A stretch of DNA of 64,000 nt from Dermatemys mawii (lineage: Eukaryota; Chordata; Testudines; Dermatemydidae). Both the position numbers and the translations under genes were made by a program. Under the pieces are notes generated by a model. That model saw nothing but the letters and a program-made list of their open reading frames with translations. It searched no databases and had not been told where the DNA came from. The DNA lies in assembly GCA_007922305.1 (NCBI GenBank), contig ML677348.1, positions 20,363,677-20,427,676 on the forward strand. Reading direction: 5' to 3'. How positions within the stretch are numbered: position 1 is the first letter of the stretch; every line of letters starts with the position of its first letter. This document shows positions 53,440 to 64,000 of this stretch, in pieces.

Positions 53440-54250
53440 ATGAGGCTCAAGTCAGGCGCCCGTGAAGCCATCGTGCCTGGGGCGAGGCCCCCATCTCCTG
53501 CCGCTGACCAGTCAATGCCAGCGGGGCGGGCTCCTGCAGTTGCTCGTTCTCCACGCTAGAGGACAGGGCAGCGCTGCGCTCGGAGGCCCCGCGAGAGTCC
53601 AGAGACCATAGAGTTCCCCAGCTGGGCCCTGCCCTCGGGGACTGTCGTGTCAGGAGAGGCGGAGCTAAGGCCTTTTCTACCCTCCCGCGCTCTATGGTCG
53701 CAGCGGCGCGCGTGCGCGGTGAGTGGGAAGCCGAAAAGATTCGGTCATGGCGGCGTCCATGATCTGCAGCCGGGTGTCGGCCGGGCTGAGGAACAACAGC
53801 TGCCGGGCGTCGTTCGGTGCCGCCGCCAAGGTGACCCCCACGGCCTGGGCGGGCGGGGCGGGGCAGGGCAGTGGCCTGGCTGGGGTGAGGGGTCAGCTCT
53901 GGGTCGGGGTCCCTCGCTGTGACATTCCGCCTCCGCCTGCATCCGGGCCGCCAGCCCCGGGGGCAGAGGCGCCTGGCGGCGGGAGCCCGGGGGCAGCGCT
54001 GGGGCGCGCCGGGCTGGCGGGGGCGGGGGCGGGTTGTTAACGTGACGGGGCTTCTCAGAGGCGGCCGAGACTGGGCCCTTCGATGGGCCGGGGAGCAGCC
54101 GAGTGCGTGTGTCGGGCTGGGCGGCGGTGGGGGAGGGGATGTTGACACTGACCCTTGGCCGTTCCCACCGCGCCATGACGGTTGGCTTCTGTCTGCCCCC
54201 ATCGCTGTGGCAATGGACCCCTCCTCCTCCTCCCCTTAGCTCTGTAGTAG
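53440..54250 (+). promoter_or_regulatory. SUCLA2: CpG-rich promoter region of SUCLA2
   Basis: CpG-dense block around the first exon at 53747, extending 300 bases upstream and 400 into intron 1. GCGCGCGTGCGCGGTGAG at about 53705 is a possible NRF1-type motif, in line with a nuclear gene for a mitochondrial protein. Long minus-strand frames here are compositional. Confidence 0.75.
53747..53830 (+). CDS. SUCLA2: SUCLA2 coding exon 1
   Basis: 84 bases, 28 codons, donor GTGACC, phase 0. The first ATG in frame, in a TCATGG context. Confidence 0.93.
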
Positions 54251-57130
54251 CACTGGCCACCTGAGGGCCTGCCGGCTGGTTGCTTCAGTAGGTACTAATC
54301 CCCCCACCCCCCGCTCCTGCCCGGGTGCTGTCTCATGAACGTTTGTTTTCAGCCTATTCTCCTTGCTTCCTTTCGCATAACCACAGGGAATTTAACAGAA
54401 ACCGAAACATGGGCCAGTGAGGCAAACAGATTTAGTTTGTCTGTGCTTCCCCCTGCCACAAATGGAGGAAGGCTAGAGCTACTCCTTGTCTCATATTACA
54501 CTGCAGAGTCTTTGAGGGGCACTGCTGGTCAGTTTGAAAAACAGCTGCTGCTGCAACAAACACCTTTCATTTGAAGAGGAAGCAAAGTAAAGAGCATACA
54601 GTTAGATCAGTGTATAGTTTGCAGTAGTGATCTTCCTGAGATTTAAATAGGCTTTGCTCTCCTTTGTCAAGCTTATTTTAGGGTGTTTGAAATTGTGACT
54701 GGGGTCCCAGTGGATGCCAGCTGTGGTCACTCAATTAGGGTGAGCTGCAAAGAATGGGGCAGCCAGACCTCCTCCACCCCTCCCAGCGCAAAACTGGTGG
54801 GTATTCCAATACTTGGGTTCTCCAAGTCAGCATAAAACAAATTAATTACCTTACTTGTTACTCAGAAGTCCAAACAACACAGTTCTCTTAAAGTGATACA
54901 GCCTCATGCCTCCATCCAGATACCCATGTCAAATATGATGAATATTTTTTTAAATCTTTTTTTCATATAAAAGAAAAGGTTCTACCAATCCCAAAGGATC
55001 AGACATATTACCTCTCAGGTTAATGAATGTTTCAGGTCTTACCCAAATATATGCTACAGCCAATTCTTATTAACCAAACTAACATTTATTAAAAAATGAG
55101 AGAGAAAGTATGGTTAAAAGATCAATACATATACGGACATGAGTTCAATCCATTGAGATTCGTAACAGAGATGGTGAGCTTTGTAGTTGCAAAGAGTTTA
55201 TTTAGAGTTAGTTCCTTGGACATAGTTCAGTGTCCAAATATCATGTTCAGGGCATACCAGCATAACCGGGACCTCAGTCTTGAGACTTGCACTTCCGCTG
55301 TTGAAGTGTAAGCAGATCTGAGGTGACAGCATCAGAGCCCAATGATCTTTTAGACAATTTCATGTCTTTTGACAAGTTGGAATTCCTCAGAGAACAAAAG
55401 ATAATTAGGATGAATTTGAAAGAGGTCCATAACTGGTATTTAGCTATATGTATTAACATAAAGCCGTTTGGTTGCTTCTCCACCATTCACAGTACATCTC
55501 AAAAAGAGATGAATATGGAGACATCCTGTGTTCTTTTGATCTCTGAATACAGAGATCAATACAGAATACAGCACAGACAGGGACTGCTGATTACATTGTC
55601 CACACTACTCATATATATGTAAATACACAAAAGCACAAACATTATTTTCCCACATGTCTTCTGTAGGTTATTTATTTTGCAGGATGTTTAACCCTTTCTA
55701 GCCATGTGTGTCAGAAACATAAAAAGAATTCCCTCAAATTCCAGAATATTTAAAGATAAGTGTCCAGTTAAAAATCAATGTATTTAAATGTCACTGTCGT
55801 GAATAACACCTTTGTCTAAACTAAGAGAATCTTAAAAATTAAATGTTTCTTGTATTTCAGTCAGCTTGAACAGTGAAATACCTTTGGCTCCAGTCTTGCA
55901 AAGATATATATAAATTAAACCTGTTGACTTCAATAGGACAAATTATGTTCAAAAAGTTAAACAATGTACTCTTCTACACTTTAATTTAGAAAACAAAAAT
56001 GCCCTTTTCTGGTATTGTTGGCAGTCATTCTCTTTTGTGTTATAAATACAATTTCGTGATTTATGCCGTCTAGTAACGTGTTCTTTAAAATTTGGAAAAA
56101 CTACTCTGCATTGTGTCAGTAATTGCTTTTCATAGTCTTGTTCACGTTGCACTGTTGTCAGGATTGTTTAGTAAGATCAGAATTCCACCCTCATTTTCTC
56201 CATTTGCCCTCTTTTTCTGGCTAGTGTCTATCCAGAAATTCCTGGAACACTCACCCTGTGTCAGTTTCCATGAAGAAATGACTGTGTTGATAGTGAAATG
56301 TCCTGGTTTCAGACTCGAGCATATTTTCTCTCTATTTGACTTAAATATTTTTGATATTGGCTCTCCTTCTGTGCAACCCTCTGATTATTTGTTGGCACTT
56401 GACATTAAGTATTGATATTGTCTAATAGAGAAAGTTAAATCTGGATTTTTCTGCATTTATGACGGTCTGGAGAGCAAGATAGCAATGCTAAGTAGTGTCC
56501 AGTTATTTTGCTAGGTTGGTCAAACTCAGTACAACTCATTCATTTAATTACTGGAACTGGTATACAATGCCCCTTTTTAGCCACTGCTTATGCCTCTTAA
56601 ATTATATATCTGGCCAGCAGAAAAGAGTTTTAAAGATAAATAGTTTAGCTTTTACCATACATTTTGCTATCTATATCTAATTCTGTCAATCTTTACACTT
56701 TTTATTTAAAATGCTAAGTGTTAAACTGAGCACGGAAGATTTTGTTTTAAGAAAACTAACTCTTACACTTTCATGTTAAATTTACTAGTGCTATGACATT
56801 TAGCATTGTGCAACCTTCTTACTGTAACAGAATGTACCAGCTCACACAAATCTATTCTTCAAATTCCATAGTTCTTATATGTGTAATGTATAATTTGTGG
56901 TTAAATAGAGGACACCCTGTTTGAAAGACAATCACTTTCTTTAATTTTCTAGGTACTTGCTGGAGGTCCAGGACTATTCAATAGCCATGGGTTTCAGGTG
57001 CAACAACAAAGGAGCCTGTCACTGCATGAATACCTGAGCATGGAACTGTTGCAAGAGGCTGGTGTCGCTGTTCCACATGGACTAGTTGCAAAGACACCAG
57101 AAGACGCATACAAAATTGCAAAAGAAATAG
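53747..57130 (+). CDS. SUCLA2: SUCLA2, succinyl-CoA ligase ADP-forming beta subunit (5' part: two exons)
   Basis: Mitochondrial matrix enzyme of the citric acid cycle. With the alpha subunit SUCLG1 it converts succinyl-CoA and ADP to succinate, CoA and ATP. Only exons 1 and 2 are present (87 codons plus one base), against about 463 codons in human. Exon 1 has the arginine-bearing, acid-free composition of a mitochondrial targeting peptide ([20 protein letters not shown]). Exon 2 begins the mature protein and the ATP-grasp fold ([20 protein letters not shown], then [12 protein letters not shown]). I searched 57131–64000 by eye for the next exon (the VIKAQVLAGGRGKG region) and did not find it, so it should lie beyond the right edge. 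Divergent from NUDT15. Confidence 0.95.
53831..56952 (+). other. SUCLA2: SUCLA2 intron 1
   Basis: About 3.1 kb. CpG-rich start, an LTR-like element at about 54690–55700, then AT-rich unassigned sequence. Confidence 0.85.
54690..55700 (-). mobile_element. LTR-like element in SUCLA2 intron 1
   Basis: Composition and phrase order resemble the minus-strand LTR at 1455–2679, including ATCCCAAAGGA and TTTATTAAAAAATGAG (AATAAA on the minus strand). Possible minus-strand TATA at about 55608–55618. Left end may be TGTGACTGGGG at 54688. No TSD found; boundaries approximate. Confidence 0.5.
56953..57130 (+). CDS. SUCLA2: SUCLA2 coding exon 2
   Basis: 178 bases, acceptor TTTTCTAG, donor GTATAA, ending in phase 1. 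Encodes [20 protein letters not shown] and the start of the ATP-grasp domain. Confidence 0.96.
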
Positions 57131-57359
57131 GTATAATATTAAAGAGAACATATATAATTTAGACATGGAATTTCTGATAAAAGGGGTAACTATTTCTGTT
57201 TCTTTCTTTTCTAGTAAGACACTTCTTAGTTGTACATATCCTCTCTTAAGAAGAGGTTCCTCCCCCTGGAAAAAACTTGTTTGAATATTATTTTGTAGCT
57301 GATATCTTGTTTTATTCATTAAAGCTTTCTAAAGCCTGAGATTCTACAATGCAGCAATG

Positions 57360-57440
57360 GAAACAGTGATGTCAGCCAGGTGGCCTAGTGATAGAGAGAT
57401 GCCTTGCTGGATCAAATCATGTGCTTGAGACTCACATGGG
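57360..57440 (+). mobile_element. Possible tRNA-derived SINE head
   Basis: GGTGGCCTAGTGATAGAGA resembles a pol III A box, and CTTGAGACTCACATGGGG lies where a B box would. No SINE tail identified. Confidence 0.4.
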
Positions 57441-58689
57441 GAGGATCTTAGTCTTTATGTATGGAAAGTGGGGGGTCAGTGACAGTCTTATTTTTTTGCT
57501 CCCGACTCTCTGGAAAGGCGCTTCACACAGTTTAACATCCATGGCTGGAATAGGTTAGGGTGGGGTGGGTAACAAGGGAATATGTTTGTCCGTCATTTTC
57601 CCCTACTCTCTTCATAATTTCTCTGAAAAATCTAATGAGTCACAACTTTTGTCTCCCTCACCCCCACTCCTTGATAGATCCAGGGAAAGACATGTCTGGA
57701 GGGGTTGTTGGGAGCACAAGCCACTGCACATGAAAATGGCCTTTGCATGAATGATCCAGGCCTCTCATTGATCATAAAGGAATTACTAGGTTTACCTGTG
57801 ACATTTTTTTGCATTGGAAGGATAGGGTTTTTGCCCTTACTCCCAACAGGACAATTGTTCCTTGAGTTCTTCCCAGGTTTCCTTGCAAAAATCCCCTTCA
57901 GCTGTTTTTGTTGCAGAAGGGGCTGCTGTATATAGTGTTGAACTGGAGGGTGTACTGAATTCCCTGAGTTTGAAGAGAACCAATTTGAACTCCAGAACTT
58001 AGGTTGCAAGCAGAAAAATAACTTTCTTATAGTACAATATGGTCATTCATTTTGTAAGAATAGTCCAAAGTTAAGCTCTTTCTAGGCTACTAGTTGTCAA
58101 AAAAAACTATACCAAGACATTGTTCTAAAGGTAATTTTCTGTAGGCGTGCTCTTTCTGAGTTGACTTGACTTTCGTGTCTCATTGACTGCCACTTTAATA
58201 TACCTATGTTTCTTGTTAAGTGTGTGTATATATGTATTTTTGATTTGATTTTGATCTCTCTTCTGTATTGTTTCAGCAATGACTCTATTAATTTGCATGA
58301 AAAAAGGTCTCTAATTTGAAAGATCATGTTGTAGACTTGCATCAGTCAGGGTTTAATACAGAAAAGGATTTGCTGATTCAACTACCATATGTAGGAGGCC
58401 TCGATATATCTTCAACTTGCTGCAGAAGAGATGGTTCCTCAATCTATCTTTCTGTGACAAAGATAACTGCTTGTGTCTGGACACTGATCTCTGCTGTGGT
58501 GCTTAGGTTTATTGCAGGTAATAAGAGCTACAAAGAACTCGTTTTTTTCAGAGCAAGTGGTGCTGTGTTAAGATGTATGAAGGTTTTGAAAGGTTCAACC
58601 AACCTCTCTTCCCACCCATAGGTCTGATATACTAGAAATTTAGGTCTGGTCTGTCCTGTTTTTTCTCACTCCTGAGTGGAGAACTAGTA

Positions 58690-58822
58690 GGAAGGTGACA
58701 AATGTCAAGTAAACTAACACTGAGCCAGAGGTTAGGGGTCTATTATAGGAGTCCGTGGGTAAGGTTCTGTTTCCTGTAATGTGTAGGAGGTCAGACTAGA
58801 TCTCTTCTGACCTTAATCTAAG
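58690..58822 (+). mobile_element. CR1-like 3' fragment
   Basis: GGTAAGGTTCTGTTTCCTGT and GAGGTCAGACTAGATCTCTT followed by CTGACCTTAATCTAAG resemble the CR1/L3 3' end. Confidence 0.65.
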
Positions 58823-59982
58823 AAAAGAAACCATCTCTGTAAATACCTATTATAACTCAAAGCCCTACAAAACAGTTGGAAGAGAAATTTTATTTAAAAA
58901 TAGTGTCCCCAATTAAGGATTGTGAAAGCTCACCTGTATGATCAGATTCCCAGTATAGATCTCTCACTTTTTTGCACTAAATGGCTTATCTCTATGTGGA
59001 CAGTCACTACTGGCGATGTGAAACTTTCTGGTGGTTATACAGCTGCTTGCTATATAGCAGTAGAATATTGGTGGTCAGGAAATAGTTCAACAGGTTGGTT
59101 GTTTAAGTGAATTAGGATATTTTTTGTTTTACGGCAACAGAAAGTAGAGCTAAATTCTCTATTTCTCATTCTGTGTAATAGTTGAGATCATTACTTAATC
59201 CCTTGAATTGCTTCGAAAATCTTCTCTGTGGGCTGTTGATTTTTGAAATGGCTTGTCATATTTAAGGAGTCGACAGAGAGGTTATATGTACCAATAACAA
59301 ATGTCTCAATTTATATATGTATTATAACTGCACTGCGTACAGTTTTCTTATCTTTAATGAAAAATAAACTCAGATTCCTCACTACTTATTCTCTGCTCAT
59401 TTGTTGGAAATGTATTGAATTCAAGGCTGACCACTTTCCAGTGTCTAATCCAACTCCAGGGGGGAGAGACTTAAGGAAACCCAACAGCAGAAACAAAAAC
59501 CCCACAAAACCTGCATTAGTAAAGAATTCCCCTTTCTCTTTAGCCAGCATTTCAGAAGGGCAAATATTGTACTGCTGGTGCTCTCCACAGTTGCTCACAG
59601 CACTGCTGCTTAAGTTTGAACGGTTCATTTTCTGCTTATACCTGTAAAGTGGAACATATGACTTCTATGTGTACACTTTGCGTTATCCAAACCTGTCCCT
59701 TCCAACTTCTTAAGGAAGGACAAAAAGGTTGTTTGGTGTTCCTAGCTGGAGCTGCTCCTTCTACTTTCTCTGGCTGACACCAGGTTCTGCTGAGGTAGGA
59801 TATTGACTTCTGTTCTGGTAGGTCTGATGATGGCTGGAAAAAGAGGGGTTAAAAGAGAATTCTAGAAATCTAGATTTGTCTGCTTACGTGCAGAAAATCT
59901 TTGAGTAAATTTAGTAGCGTAGAGAATATTAGGCTAATAAATATTGGTGTCAATCAAAAACAATGCCTGAAAACATCTATAG

Positions 59983-60301
59983 TAGGGGTGGCAAAACTGT
60001 GGCTTGTGTGGCTTTACCATTAAAGTGCAGCTTGTAGTACCCCACATTCCCCTCCATTCTTCACCAATCAGTCTGCTGCGGGGAGCTCAGGACCTCTACC
60101 TTGCAGCAGGGTGGTAGTGGGTTTCTGTCTCGTGGGCAGGGAGGTGTCTCGAGGCTTCCGCCCACCTGGTGCATCTGCCTGGGCTCAGTGCTTCAGCAGA
60201 ATCTGGCCTGAAGCCCTGAACTCTGGCAGGTGTACCCTGGCTCTCTAACTTCTGAAGATTGTTGTATGTGGCTTGGAGGCGAGTAAGTTTGTCCATCCCT
60301 G
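59983..60301. mobile_element. hAT element in SUCLA2 intron 2
   Basis: Ends TAGGGGTGGCAAAACTGTGG and AAGTTTGTCCATCCCTG with the TSD ATCTATAG/ATCTGTAG (59975–59982 and 60302–60309). Confidence 0.85.
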
Positions 60302-60310
60302 ATCTGTAGA

Positions 60311-60480
60311 GAGGCACCTATTGCTTTGGGAGTCCAGAAAACTGGATTCTTTCCCCAGCATTGCCACTGCTTTGCCCTGTGACATTTGACAAATTATCCT
60401 CTCTCCTGGTTACTGGGTATCAAGAGCTTTGATGTATAGCAGTATTTCTCTGCTGTTATCAAAACAGAAAGTATACATCT
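60311..60480 (+). mobile_element. MIR-like SINE
   Basis: CTGGATTCTTTCCCCAGCAT, GCCACTGCTTTGCCCTGTG and ACATTTGACAAATTATCCTC follow the order of the MIR core. Confidence 0.6.
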
Positions 60481-61112
60481 TTCTGAAAATCTTCATAATG
60501 ACATAACTTCTGATCTTCATAAAGCTACCCAAATGGATTCTATCTGTCCTGGAAGGACGCTTTTTTTTTTTTTGTCCTGCCTTTGTACCTGTGTTTACTT
60601 TTCTTTTTTTTTTTAACCCAGATTACATTTTCACTTTTTTGGGTCAGTTCTCCATTACTGTATTCTTTGTAATTGTTTGTTTGTAGCGTTTGAGTAGTAG
60701 GTCCAGAGGCGGATTAAGAGTTTGTGGGGTCCTGGGCCAGAGCAAGTGGAGGCCCTCCTCCCTCTTCTATCTTCAGTTCCCTGGCAGGAGTGCCAGGTGG
60801 GCAGAGTGGGGCAAGCCCCTGGCACTAGTGCCGGGCGGGGTGCCCATTTTTCTGTAATTCTCCCACCTGGCTGGGGCCCAGTAGCTAATGGGTCATTGCG
60901 TACGTCCTATTTGTTTGCAGATCAGAGTGTGTAGAATATCATTGGCCAATGAGCATTAATCTTGTTTATCTGATGGCTGGTTACCTTATGATTGACACTG
61001 AACATAAGGCTTGTACAACTGCATGAAGACAGAATAGTCTCGTGGAAGGGTAATAAATCATAAGAGTCCCAAGTATTTCTTGCATGACTTCTATGAAAAT
61101 ATTAGTCTATTC

Positions 61113-61403
61113 CAGTGCTTCTCAAATTGTGGGTTGGGACCCCAAAGTGGGTTGTGACACTGTTTTAATGGGATCGCCAGGGCTGGTATGAGACTTGTTG
61201 GGGTCTGGGGCTGAAGCTGAAGCCCGAGCACTAAGGCAGAGCTCAGGCTTTGACTTTGGCCCTGGGGAGCCGGGCTCAGGTTACATGCTTCCCATCTGAG
61301 GCTGAAGCCCTGGGGCTTCTCAGGCTTTGGTTCTCCTCCTGAGGTCTTGTAATAATTTTTGTTGTCAGAAGGGGGTCACTGTGCAATAAGTTTGAGAACC
61401 CTG
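61113..61403. mobile_element. hAT element in SUCLA2 intron 2
   Basis: Ends CAGTGCTTCTCAAATTGTGG and AATAAGTTTGAGAACCCTG. TSD GTCTATTC/GTCTAATC (61105–61112 and 61404–61411). Confidence 0.9.
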
Positions 61404-61997
61404 GTCTAATCTATATGACATCAGTATTCAGTAGATATATAAAATGGAATAGAATTAGGAAGATAATTATATTGGGTGTAAAGGTCATAGTAAGTCTACA
61501 TGTACTCACATCTTAACTCACAAACTGTCTTCAAATATTTTGTACCAAACAGGTTGATAGTGACAGAAAACTGAGAGCTGCTTATGGCTATTTTTTTTTT
61601 TTTTTTTTAAAGTGCTGGATTGACTTCTAACACTTTTTACTGCATAGTTAACTCAGATTATAACTAAAGTACTGTCCCTAATTTGAGTCGTGCACGGTAT
61701 GTGGACAGAACTCAATAGCTGTCATGGTCAATTTGTTGTCTGATAACAGGCTAGTTCAATTTGAGTGCTGCTAGTCGTCCACTGCCTTTCCAAAATTTCC
61801 CCCATCACCATCCGGTGCGCTCAGAAAGTGTAGACAAGTTTTCCCACAATTCACTGGAGAACACACAGATGAGCTTAGTTTATGGCAGCACAAAGAACCA
61901 TGGGACATGTCCCCAGAAGGCATTTAGTGTAGATAAGGCCTTTTATGTCCTCTCTGGGGGGAGGGTGGAAACTACTTAACTTCTGGGAAGATACTTT

Positions 61998-62165
61998 ATG
62001 GCTGAGTCTACACTAGGAATGCTATACTTTGTATATAAAACCAGCAAAATTCTCCAAGTATGGATGCAGTTTGTACTGGCAAAGCTGTACTTGTATGGCT
62101 TTTTCTAATGTATGCACCCTCTGAACAAAACAAGCTAGAACTGTAAAAGTACAGTTCTGCCAGTG
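61998..62165. mobile_element. MITE fragment next to the retrovirus
   Basis: Starts CTGAGTCTACACTAGGAATG and has the interior of the 52793–52990 fragment (GTATGGATGCAGTTTGTACT). Its other end is missing where retroviral sequence begins. Confidence 0.55.
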
Positions 62166-62336
62166 TTATACCAATAAGGTGGCGGGGTGCCCGTCCTGCC
62201 AAACGGCAAGTTTTTCAGAATAGTAGGGAAGCAGCGATGCAGTGCAGTTCCTAAGTGATGGTATGGAGAGCAGGATTTTATTTAAGTTTGTGTTGGCAGG
62301 TACGGTTACTAAACCAGCCATTATTTGCATTAGAGC

Positions 62337-63440
62337 TCACCGGGTAAGATAATTTTTAGGATCCTTATTAGAATCCTGGGTGGAAGCTATAGCTTGGGCA
62401 ATGAAATTTTGTCTGCCTATTTGTTTCCCAAAGGTGGCCATTAGAGCCAACTTACTATTGGCAGCTCCAACTCTTATGCGGTCCAGGGCGGCTCTTATGT
62501 TTGGGGCCGCACATATGCCCATAAGGCGATACATTTTTAGAGTAGTGAGTGTTTCCCTTCCTGCCAATAAGATGGCATTGGTACACCATCGAGAAAAAGT
62601 TTCTCGGTTGAGTGTTTCCAAATGGTTAGCCATTGCTTTTAAATTTGATGCTGACTCTGGGACAGTGGTGATTTGTTGATTACCCCCCCCCATTTACCGG
62701 GGTGGTCACAGTGCGCCGTTTTATGGCTGCCACCTGGGCTACAAGACCCTCCTGTCTGTCATTCCAAATGTTTTCTTTCCATACCTTACGGGGGTTCCAA
62801 ATGTTTTCCTTTCAGTCTGATGGTATTTTACATTCAGCAGTGTCTCATTCTTCTGATTGGACAGCCGCTATCTGACGAGCAGCAAAGCCTAATTTTTGTT
62901 TTAAATGCTTAATAATAGAATTGCATTGATTATGATTTTTTGCGGTTTTACTTTGTTTTAATGTTAATTTTTTAACCATGCCTTGCAGGACCTGATTTTC
63001 TTTGATTAAAGCCTGATTTTGTTTTTTTATTTTTTTTATATGCTGTTACTTGGTCCTTCAGGAGTCTCTCATTACTTTTACTTTCCTGTAAGGCTTGTTT
63101 CATCATTTTTATTTGATTATGGGAATTTGTTGCCATTAATTTCCAATTTTTTATCCCTTTTTCTGATTGGGATTTTTTTTTTGAGATATTGCCTCCTCTT
63201 TGCTGGCTGTTAGGCGGAGGTAGTTGTTGTTACACGCCTCCCACAGCAGCCAGATTTCCGCAGCGTCTCTTTCTGCTGCATTCGGGGGTTTGCATATAAG
63301 GATATATTGGGCCAATCTATCCTCCAAATCTGAAATATTACAAACATTTTCTAGGGCTTGTTTAGTTCAAGGACTGTGCCCATATCTTTGAAGGATTTGT
63401 TTAAAGGGTGTTGTGTTTTTTTTTTTATAAAAGGTGAGGT
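62337..63440 (-). pseudogene. Gag-like region of the endogenous retrovirus, broken
   Basis: The longest intact piece is 118 codons (62693–62337). Upstream, frames with a lysine/glutamine-rich coiled-coil character appear, interrupted by stops and at least one frame change. Position directly after an LTR, primer site and leader makes gag the expected gene. I do not see a diagnostic major-homology region or zinc knuckle, so the assignment rests on position. Confidence 0.5.
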
Positions 63441-63556
63441 TAGAGCTCCTTCAAACTCTATGCCTTCCTCTGAGACTGCTTTCCCTGGACTTTTTTAAAA
63501 CATTTTTAACGTGTGTGTAGTTTTCTTTATCACCCCTGAACCCTTGCAGCGAGTGA

Positions 63557-63713
63557 CACAGCCTAGACAATTAATGAATAATCGTAGCTTCTGTTTACAG
63601 CCTAAATTATTTTAATAATCATAGCTTCTAGTTACACAGCCTAGATTATTTTAATGAATAATCGTAGCTTCAATTTACACAGCCTAGATTATTTCAATGA
63701 ATAGCCGTAGCTT
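63557..63713. repeat. Tandem repeat in the retroviral leader
   Basis: About four imperfect units of 40–44 bases sharing CAGCCTAGATTATTTTAATG and TCGTAGCTTC. Confidence 0.88.
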
Positions 63714-63870
63714 TTTTTTTTTTTACTATGAGCTCTTTTGTGAAGCCTCTACCCTCTGGAGGTCAGCAGGTTTTGGTTAGCCTTTAAAAAAAAAGAGAGA
63801 GAAAGAGAGAGCTGCTCTCTGTAGAGCCAGCTGTGTGCACACCAATGTCTGCTCTTTACCAATATTCCCC

Positions 63871-63888
63871 CTTTCGCATTCTCCACCA
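63871..63888 (-). other. Candidate retroviral primer-binding site
   Basis: Three bases after the LTR end, the minus strand reads TGGTGGAGAATGCGAAAG. The first nine bases match the complement of the 3' end of vertebrate tRNA-Ala as I remember it; the rest diverges. Confidence 0.5.
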
Positions 63889-63891
63889 AAA

Positions 63892-64000
63892 TGTTATACC
63901 AATAAAAGCAAGCAAAATTTTATAAGGGGAATAAGGCAAAAAGCCACATTTATTGTAAAAATAATAATAAAAAATAAAAAAAAGCAAACAACGTTGTTTA
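63892..64000 (-). mobile_element. End of the retroviral 5' LTR
   Basis: The minus strand ends TTGGTATAACA and contains an AATAAATGTGGCTTTTTGCC run. It is closely similar to the last ~110 bases of the LTR at 13225–14456. The rest lies beyond the window. Confidence 0.85.

Larger units (their letters stand above)
57131..64000 (+). other. SUCLA2: SUCLA2 intron 2 (partial)
   Basis: At least 6.9 kb, running off the window. Holds a possible SINE head (57360–57440), CR1, MIR and hAT fragments and an endogenous retrovirus. The remainder (57441–58690, 58823–59974, 60481–61104, 61412–61997) shows nothing I can assign apart from short T-runs. Confidence 0.8.
62190..64000 (-). mobile_element. Endogenous retrovirus, 5' part on the minus strand
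   Basis: Reading leftward from the window edge: the end of a 5' LTR (64000–63892), a primer-binding site, a leader with tandem repeats, and a gag-like region (about 63440–62337). The LTR continues beyond the window. Pol and env are not seen; sequence on the far side of 62190 belongs to a MITE, so the provirus is deleted or truncated there. Frame breaks show it cannot make a complete protein from this piece. Confidence 0.7.

Noticed and set aside
53447..54202. 251-codon minus-strand open frame over SUCLA2 exon 1
   Set aside because: Proline/arginine-rich translation of a CpG island antisense to a real exon; stop codons are rare there because of base composition.
57131..64000. A third SUCLA2 exon in the window
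   Set aside because: No segment encodes the expected continuation of the ATP-grasp domain with an acceptor in the right phase; all remaining sequence reads as intron and repeats.

Overview
The window is nuclear DNA from a vertebrate, most likely a turtle (Testudines). Three genes identify the locus as the vertebrate MED4–NUDT15–SUCLA2 block (human 13q14.2), seen here in the opposite overall orientation. The turtle call is an inference from the mobile-element load: CR1-type LINE remains, many short hAT and PIF/Harbinger elements, large fold-back elements, and several long solo LTRs. All three genes have canonical GT–AG introns and CpG-rich first exons.

Layout. 1–15,130 is gene-free and repeat-rich. 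It holds hAT elements, an LTR, a CR1 reverse-transcriptase relic, Harbinger MITEs, and a decayed Harbinger transposase split by a solo LTR. 15,140–36,850 is MED4 on the plus strand: seven coding exons, 254 codons, complete. Its introns and 3'UTR carry LTRs, a pogo/Tigger-like MITE, Harbinger relics and an 893-bp hAT element full of palindromes. 36,851–44,660 is intergenic and contains a three-level nested insertion. NUDT15 (minus strand, three exons, 162 codons, complete) occupies about 44,660–48,720 and converges on MED4. 48,800–53,440 is intergenic and holds two hAT transposase remnants in inverted orientation. SUCLA2 (plus strand) starts at 53,747. Only its first two coding exons lie in the window, and it continues past the right edge. 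Its second intron carries the leading part of a minus-strand endogenous retrovirus that runs off the window at 64,000.

How the genes relate. MED4 is a Mediator middle-module subunit, NUDT15 a Nudix nucleotide pyrophosphatase, and SUCLA2 the ADP-forming beta subunit of mitochondrial succinyl-CoA ligase. They are housekeeping neighbours with no evident common pathway. NUDT15 and SUCLA2 are divergent with starts about 5.3 kb apart, each with its own CpG-rich region. MED4 and NUDT15 are convergent.

I saw no undescribed multi-gene system. The unusual content is in the mobile DNA: datable nested insertions, an LTR that splits a transposase codon-for-codon, a 40-bp templated insertion flanked by a target duplication, an element with eight palindromic modules, and a central-TA target signature shared by most of the hAT copies. 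Element names are by remembered family resemblance. Boundaries are given exactly only where target-site duplications (TSDs) or terminal repeats are visible.
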